From contig OX421965.1 of assembly GCA_949128115.1 (NCBI GenBank), forward strand, positions 5,695,253-5,759,252: a stretch of 64,000 nucleotides of DNA. The letters are read 5' to 3'. Of the stretch, positions 58,340 through 64,000 are shown one piece after another. The stretch's first letter is position 1. Each line of letters opens with the position of its first letter. This DNA is from Anaspis maculata (Eukaryota > Arthropoda > Insecta > Coleoptera > Scraptiidae). Position numbers and translations under genes: made by a program. A model generated the notes under the pieces. The model made no database searches, was not told the origin of the DNA, and saw only the letters and a program-made list of their open reading frames with translations.

Positions 58340-61300
58340 ATGGACGCAACTTTATCGTCCATCGCGATAGCTATTGCGCGCCTTGAGCCTCTTCTGGAAC
58401 AAGGCGTCACAGCTACCACCGAGCCAAGCCTCCAACCGGCATTTTTAGCCACGTTTGACATTGCGGCGGAAATTTACAACGGTTTCAAGAGCACGGTCAA
58501 CACTGCCCCTCTCCCCAGTGCCTCCGAAGAGCAGAAGGCTACATTTCTTGAACGTACACTCCGGGCAGACAGCTTGTATGGCAAACTTGCTGCGGTAAAA
58601 GCCTCGTTTTCGAATTCAGAGCCGACTTCCTCGCTCTCTTGCCAAGCCTCGCAAACTTGGTTCGAGACAGGCCGGAGCAATGTCCGATTGCCAAAAATCG
58701 CGTTGCCGGTTTTCGACGGAAAGTTAAAATCATGGCCACCATACTATGATCTGTTCACGGCGTTAATACACAGAAACCAGTCTCTCTCAGATATTGAACG
58801 GTTTCAGTATCTGATCTCATCTTTATCTGGTGAACCTCTCTCAATGGTTAAACACCTGCCATTGACGGGAGATAATTACATAATTGCGTTCGACTCGTTG
58901 GTTGAGAGATACCAGAACGACCGCGTGCTAGTCACTTTTTACTGGCAGTCGATGATGAACGCCTCCTCCGTCACATCTGACTCCGCGCAAGCGCTTCGCC
59001 ATCTTGTGAACACGTTCAACGAAAATTTAGTGGCGCTCGAGCAGTATCCGCATATCGACCTGTGGGATTTCACCCTGTCGAGCATGCTGCTCCAGAAACT
59101 CGATGAGTCGACGCGAAAACGTTTCGAGGTGAAGTCAGCTGGCACCCCCTTCCCCAAATACGAAGACGTCAAGTCTTTCGTGCTCGACCAATGCAAGGCT
59201 TTCGAGGCAACTGCCTTAAATTCCAAAACGCAATCGAACTCCCGCTCCACACGGGCAAACACCGTTACCGTGAAGCCCGAGGTCAGCCGCAAGTCGTGGG
59301 CCTCACATGCGTTGGTGTCTCAGACCTCATCTGCCCCAGCGACGTCGCATGAGTCAGCATGTTCTCATTGTGGGGCGAGAAGTCATAGAGTCACCGCGTG
59401 CAAGACTTTTCTGTCAATGTCCCCAAATGACAGATATTTGGCGGTCAAACAGAAAAGGCTCTGTCTCAACTGCTTGAGCACCAATCACGGCGCTCCAAAA
59501 TGTCCATCGTCGTATTCGTGTCGGCAGTGCCACGCAAGGCATCACACCTTGCTGCACTTCCCCAAGCCACATAGAACTGCAGGTCATGAGTCACCCAGTT
59601 CTTTATCGAATCCAGTTGAATTACCGCAAATCGTTTCCCCTGGTCTTCCAGAAAATGTCGCGAATTCGGTGACGAATCTCGCATCAAGCCTCAAGGCAGC
59701 TCATGTTTTGTTGGCCACGGCAATCGTTCACGTTCGTGACCGGTGGGGAGGCTACCAAAGCCTCCGTGCGCTCATAGACCCTGCCAGTCAGGCATCGTTT
59801 ATTTTGGACTCCTGCGTGCGCAAATTGGGTCTATCCCCATCAAATCACAATGTGCCCGTTTTTGGCTTGGGTCTCACCCCCGCCAATTCGACGTGTGGCA
59901 CAGTCACTTGCCAGGTCAAGGCTGATGATGAGTCTCTCCCAATCCCTGAATTGGAGTTAATCGTCCTGCGCAGGATTTGTGGTAACCTGCCAGACACCGC
60001 TTTGAACCCGGATCAATTCCACTTGAACTTATCGAATCTGGCGGATCCCACATGGTTCAAGCCAGGCCCCATTCAAGTGTTGTTGGGCGCCGACGTTTAT
60101 CCGTCAGTCGTGAAAGAGGAAATCGTCTCGTCAGGTCCGTCACAGCCTGTTGCCATAAACACCATTTTTGGCTGGGCTCTTCTCGGTCCCTTTCAAACCC
60201 CGTCAAAACCTCTGCATTCCTTTTTGGTTTGCACTCCAACTGGAATCGACGAGTCTCTGCACAAATTTTGGGAAATAGAGGAAATCTCGTCACCATCGTC
60301 CAAAACACGTTTGTCCCCAGATGATGAACGTGCAGAAATTTGTTTCCGGGACTCTGTCTACCGTTGTCCGTCAGGTCGTTTTGGGGTTTCGCTTCCCTTC
60401 AAAAGGGAGTCCCCCACCTTTGAACATTGCAGGTCTATGGCTGACCGCCGTTGGTTAGGTATTGAACGTCGCCTGGTCCGTCAGGACACACTCCGTGATC
60501 TGTACATGGCATTCATGCGCGACTACCTCGACCTAGGTCACATGACCTTGCTGGAAGCAGAACCTCCAGATTCTGAGGCGTATTACATCCCTCATCATCC
60601 GATCGTCAAGATCGAAGACGACAAGCCGAAAATTCGCGTCGTTTTTGATGTTTCGGCGCAAGCGCCGAATCATTTATCTCTCAACGAGACGCTTCTCGTC
60701 GGTCCTAAGTTACAACAGGACATAGCAGCTTTGCTACTGCAGTTTCGGTGTGAGCCGATCGTTTTTACTTGTGACATCCGTCAGATGTATCGGCAGATAC
60801 TTATCTCGCCCGAACATCGCAAGTATCAACTCATTCGCTTTCGTTTCTCCCCTGATCGACCCATTGAAACGTACCAATTGAACACCATTACATATGGTGT
60901 TTCTTCGGCACCGTTTCTAGCGGTTCGCACGTTGCTTCACTTGGCAGAACAAAGCGCCTCGAAGTTTCCATTGGCTTCGCAGGCAATTCGCCGTAATTTG
61001 TATGTAGACGGTCTACTTTGCGGCGCGAACTCCGTGGAATCAGCACGGGAATTACAAACGCAGCTAATCAACCTGCTCCAATCGGGTTGCTTTGAATTGC
61101 GCAAGTGGGCAAGCAATCACCCTGATGTGCTGCAAGACATACCACTTGATCACTTTCGAACTCAGCCGTCCACTTTCAGTGACGTTGCTGACAATACTGT
61201 CAAAATTCTTGGCCTCCAGTGGCAAGCGGCAACAGACACCTTTTCATTCACGGTTCATCCAAATGAACTACCGTGCACAAAACGGTCCATCTTGTCTGAG

Positions 61301-63538
61301 GTGGCTCGGATTTACGATCCGCTCGGCTTTCTGTGCCCTGTTGCATTTTTCGCCAAACATTTAATCCAACGCTTATGGAAACTTGGCCTTGATTGGGACG
61401 ACACCCCTCCAGACATCGTATGTCAGCAGTGGTTGCGTTTTCAATCCGAGCTATCGCAACTTTCGCGGTTGCAAATTCCACGGCAACCTTTTCCGTCGCC
61501 TGCAGACAGGTGCCAGTTGCACGCCTTTTGCGACGCATCTGAATCTGGGTACGCGAGCGTGTTGTACGTTCGTTACCTTCGAAATGGTGTTCCCACCATT
61601 CGTCTCCTAACCGCCAAATCAAAGGTGGCTCCGGTCAAATTGCTGACCGTACCCCGTCTCGAATTGTGTGCAGCGGTCCTACTTTCCAATCTCGTTGCTT
61701 TCACCGTTGCAGCGCTCGCAGGAACCGTACAGTTCGATGCCATATTTGCGTAGACCGATTCTACGGTTGTTCTCAGCTGGCTGCGTTCCTCTTCGCACCG
61801 CTGGAAAACATTTGTTGCTCACCGTGTTGAGCATATTCAACAGCGTGTCCCGCCTCAGTGTTGGAGACATGTCTCAACATCGGACAATCCCGCCGACCCA
61901 GCTTCGCGCGGATTGTTTCCCGAAGACATGCTTTCGTGCTCCCTCTGGTGGTCTGACCCACCTTTTCTGTCATCAGCGGATGACACATGGCCGGATGACA
62001 AATTCTCCGTGTCCTCCCCAGACATTGCGTCTGAAGAGCGAAAGCTCGCTTTGGTCGTGCGTGTGCCGCAGCCGCCGCCGATTGACATCGACGACCTCTT
62101 TTTGCGCATATCCTCCTTACGGAAGATTCAGGGCGCTGTCGCCTATTTCTATCGGTTCTGCAAATGCAAGTCCGATGAGAAGTTCACAGGACCTCTCTCG
62201 GATACAGAACTCCATTTTGCCTTGTTGTACATTGTCAAACATGTACAGCAGGAGGTATTTGCCGTCGAAATCGCGTCGTTACGCAACGGCAAACCCTGGT
62301 CAAGACCCTTTCGAAAACTTTCACCCTTTCTCGATCGTGACGATGTTCTCTGCGTCGGCGGACGTTTGAAGCATTGTCATGAGTTGCCATTTGCAACCAG
62401 ACACCCTGCTCTGCTTCCATCTCGTCACGTCTTGACAGGACTCGTCATTCGACAAGTTCATTCCCGACATTGCCACCCGGGACTCAACAATACCTGCTAT
62501 CTCCTGCAGCAAAATTTTTGGATATTGTCCACGCGACGCGCGGTACGGCACTATCTTGCATCGTGTTACCGGTGCTTCCGGACTAAGCCGCAAACTTTTT
62601 CTCCCACCATGGGCGACCACCCCTCGGCGCGAATTTCTCAGCTAAAACCTTTTAGCTGCGTCGGGCTCGACTATGGTGACCCTTTTCCAATCCTCATGTC
62701 ACGCGCTCGCGGTGTCAGAACTACGAAGGCGTACATCTGTCTTTTCGTGTGCTTCGCCACCAATGCATTGCACGTCGAGGTTGCCTCCGATCTCTCAACA
62801 GATGCTTTCCTCGCTGCCTTGCGCAGATTCATTGCCCGGCGCGGTCGTTGCTCTACCATCTATAGCGACAATGGCACAAACTTTGTCGGAGCTCATAGGC
62901 AATTGACGACGTCAATGCAACTCGCCGCGGAATCCGAAGCCATCACTTGGCGCTTCATTCCTCCCTCAAGTCCCCACTTTGGCGGGCTGTGGGAAAGCGG
63001 CATAAAAGCTGTCAAAACTCATCTATCTCGCGTGATAGGTGATCAAATACTCACCTTTGAAGAGCTGACCACGTTGGTCACCCAAGTTGAAGCGTTGCTC
63101 AACTCACGGCCACTTTCGGAGCTGAGTTCTGATCCAAATGATCTGTGCCCATTGACGCCCGGTCATTTTTTGACGCTCGAGCCGTTAACGGCCCCACCTG
63201 ACCCAGATTTGTCCCACCTCAAGATCAGCAGGTTGTCGCGATGGCAGTTGGTCCAATCCATGCAACAGCGTTTTTGGGCGCGTTGGCGCGACGAATATCT
63301 ACACACGCTGTACCAACGCGGCAAGTGGCACAAGTCACGTCACCTTGAATCCGCAGATGTGGGGTCTTTAGTCCTCATCAAGGACGAAAACGCTCCCCCT
63401 CTGAAGTGGAGGTTAGGCAGAATTTCAAAACTCTTCCCCGGCAAGGATGGCATTTGTCGCGTCGCAGATGTCCGTACTCAACGCGACGTTTTGCGACGCC
63501 CAATGGTCAAACTTTGTCCCCTCCCTTCAGGACAGTGA
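58340..63538 (+). pseudogene. BEL/Pao gag-pol, in-frame stop and altered RT active site
   Basis: One frame from the ATG at 58340, about 1732 codons. Gag: DUF1759-type region (LPVFDGKLKSWPPYYDLF, near 120) and Cys knuckles (CSHCGARSHRVTAC near 341, CLNCLSTNHGAPKC near 375). Protease: LIDPASQASFIL near 478. RT: KIRVVFDVSAQAP near 765, with the active site reading YVDG near 887, where YVDD is normal. Pao peptidase/RNase H region: LLTVPRLELCAAVLL near 1095. Then a TAG at 61751-61753, immediately before the TDSTVVLSWL motif, which continues in the same frame. Integrase: zinc region (H...HCHPG...C..C near 1370) and core residues in LDYGDP, YSDNGTNF and LWESGIK. A C-terminal DUF5641-like region ends at 63538. 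Two lesions (stop, YVDG) make autonomous activity unlikely. Confidence 0.92.
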
Positions 63539-63646
63539 GCATTCTGTGTTTTCACTTCCTTCATTGTTTTCACTATGCTCTTTCCTTTTGTATCATGTTT
63601 GATTTCATTAATTTTTGAACTTTGAAAATACCCCGAGTGGTATTTT

Positions 63647-63656
63647 GGTGGGGAGT
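63647..63656 (+). other. Purine-rich tract before the right LTR
   Basis: GGTGGGGAGT directly precedes TGTCTCGG at 63658, the place of the plus-strand primer in LTR elements. Confidence 0.6.
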
Positions 63657-63657
63657 A

Positions 63658-64000
63658 TGTCTCGGCCCCGTTCATTGAGAACTGCATTCGTGTGCACTGA
63701 GGGTATGCAACCCAAAATATCCCTGTGTTGTCCAAATCCTCACCCCTCATCCACTGTTCGGTGTGCCTGGCACTTGGCTGTCAGGCGCAAGCGTGACCGA
63801 GCTCCAGCGCTTCCTTCGGCCGTCTTCGGCATTCTTCGGCTTTCTTTCCGCTCGTGTTCTTGCCGCTTCGTTCGAAGCGGGGTCGATCTACGTACGTCGA
63901 GCGGGAAGCCACGCCGTCTTTTTTTGTCATCGTTCTCGCGGCCATCTTGTCGTGCCACCGGCGTACATTCGTACTCGACCAGAAGCCCATCCAAGGCCCA
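63658..64000 (+). repeat. Right LTR (partial)
   Basis: Collinear with 57118-57472 apart from seven substitutions and a missing 12-bp segment. Truncated by the window edge. Confidence 0.93.

Larger units (their letters stand above)
57118..64000 (+). mobile_element. BEL/Pao LTR retrotransposon, right LTR cut by the window end
   Basis: Left LTR, a primer-binding-like site, one gag-pol frame, a purine-rich tract and the start of the right LTR are in the expected order. LTRs begin TGTCTCGG. Over the roughly 343 shared bases I count seven substitutions and one 12-bp indel, so the copy is not brand new. The right flank and target duplication lie outside the window. Confidence 0.93.

Overview
This is eukaryotic, repeat-dominated DNA, almost certainly from an insect. 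Two damaged genes encode seven-transmembrane odorant receptors (7tm_6 family), which are known only from insects. The transposon mix also fits: BEL/Pao, Ty3/gypsy, RNase H-bearing LINEs, an R2-type LINE, a Tnp2/CACTA-type transposase, hAT and TA-flanked foldback elements. A hemipteran is my guess from the general texture (AT-rich, many GTAGGTAC-like motifs), but I cannot prove the order. I see no intact ordinary host gene.

Layout. 1-6900: a 441-bp satellite with a 1324-bp trimeric higher-order unit, split by a 1.5-kb foldback palindrome. 7000-10940: a MITE, then a five-exon Tnp2/DUF4218-type transposase gene on the minus strand whose four introns are all phase-consistent, but which carries a frameshift. 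11085-11740: a 63-bp minisatellite. 11979-14241: a foldback palindrome whose left arm contains an R2-type LINE remnant. 14351-15104: the N-terminal half of an odorant receptor (minus). 15817-17110: a small hairpin MITE and an array rich in heat-shock-element-like GAA/TTC units. 17480-18590: decayed gypsy pol. 18699-22118: a 3.4-kb element with 9-bp target duplications and inverted arrays of nine 14-bp units, filled with a roughly 395-bp satellite. 24104-29644: a full-length LINE with intact ORF1 and ORF2, a poly(A) tail and a 12-bp target duplication. 29656-39340: mostly gene-free, with hairpin MITEs. 39340-40540: a LINE tail and a foldback. 43027-46133: a foldback palindrome holding a 1573-bp hAT-like element with an 8-bp target duplication. 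47581-48998: a second odorant receptor (minus), broken. 49033-52843: two abutting foldback palindromes. 54959-56434: a 5'-truncated LINE. 57118 to the window end: a BEL/Pao element cut by the window edge, with an in-frame stop and an altered RT active site.

The most unusual feature is the amount of inverted-repeat DNA. Six long palindromes (five with arms of 0.7-1.0 kb) and several short hairpins lie in 64 kb. Four of the long ones contain concentric inner pairs of TA-flanked CAGGGTG-like ends, as if palindromes sit inside palindromes. The foldback-type element at 18699-22118 is the best-defined single structure: both arms keep the same nine units with the same spacer lengths. Together the elements record nested insertions, and in two cases the opposite palindrome arm preserves the empty site.
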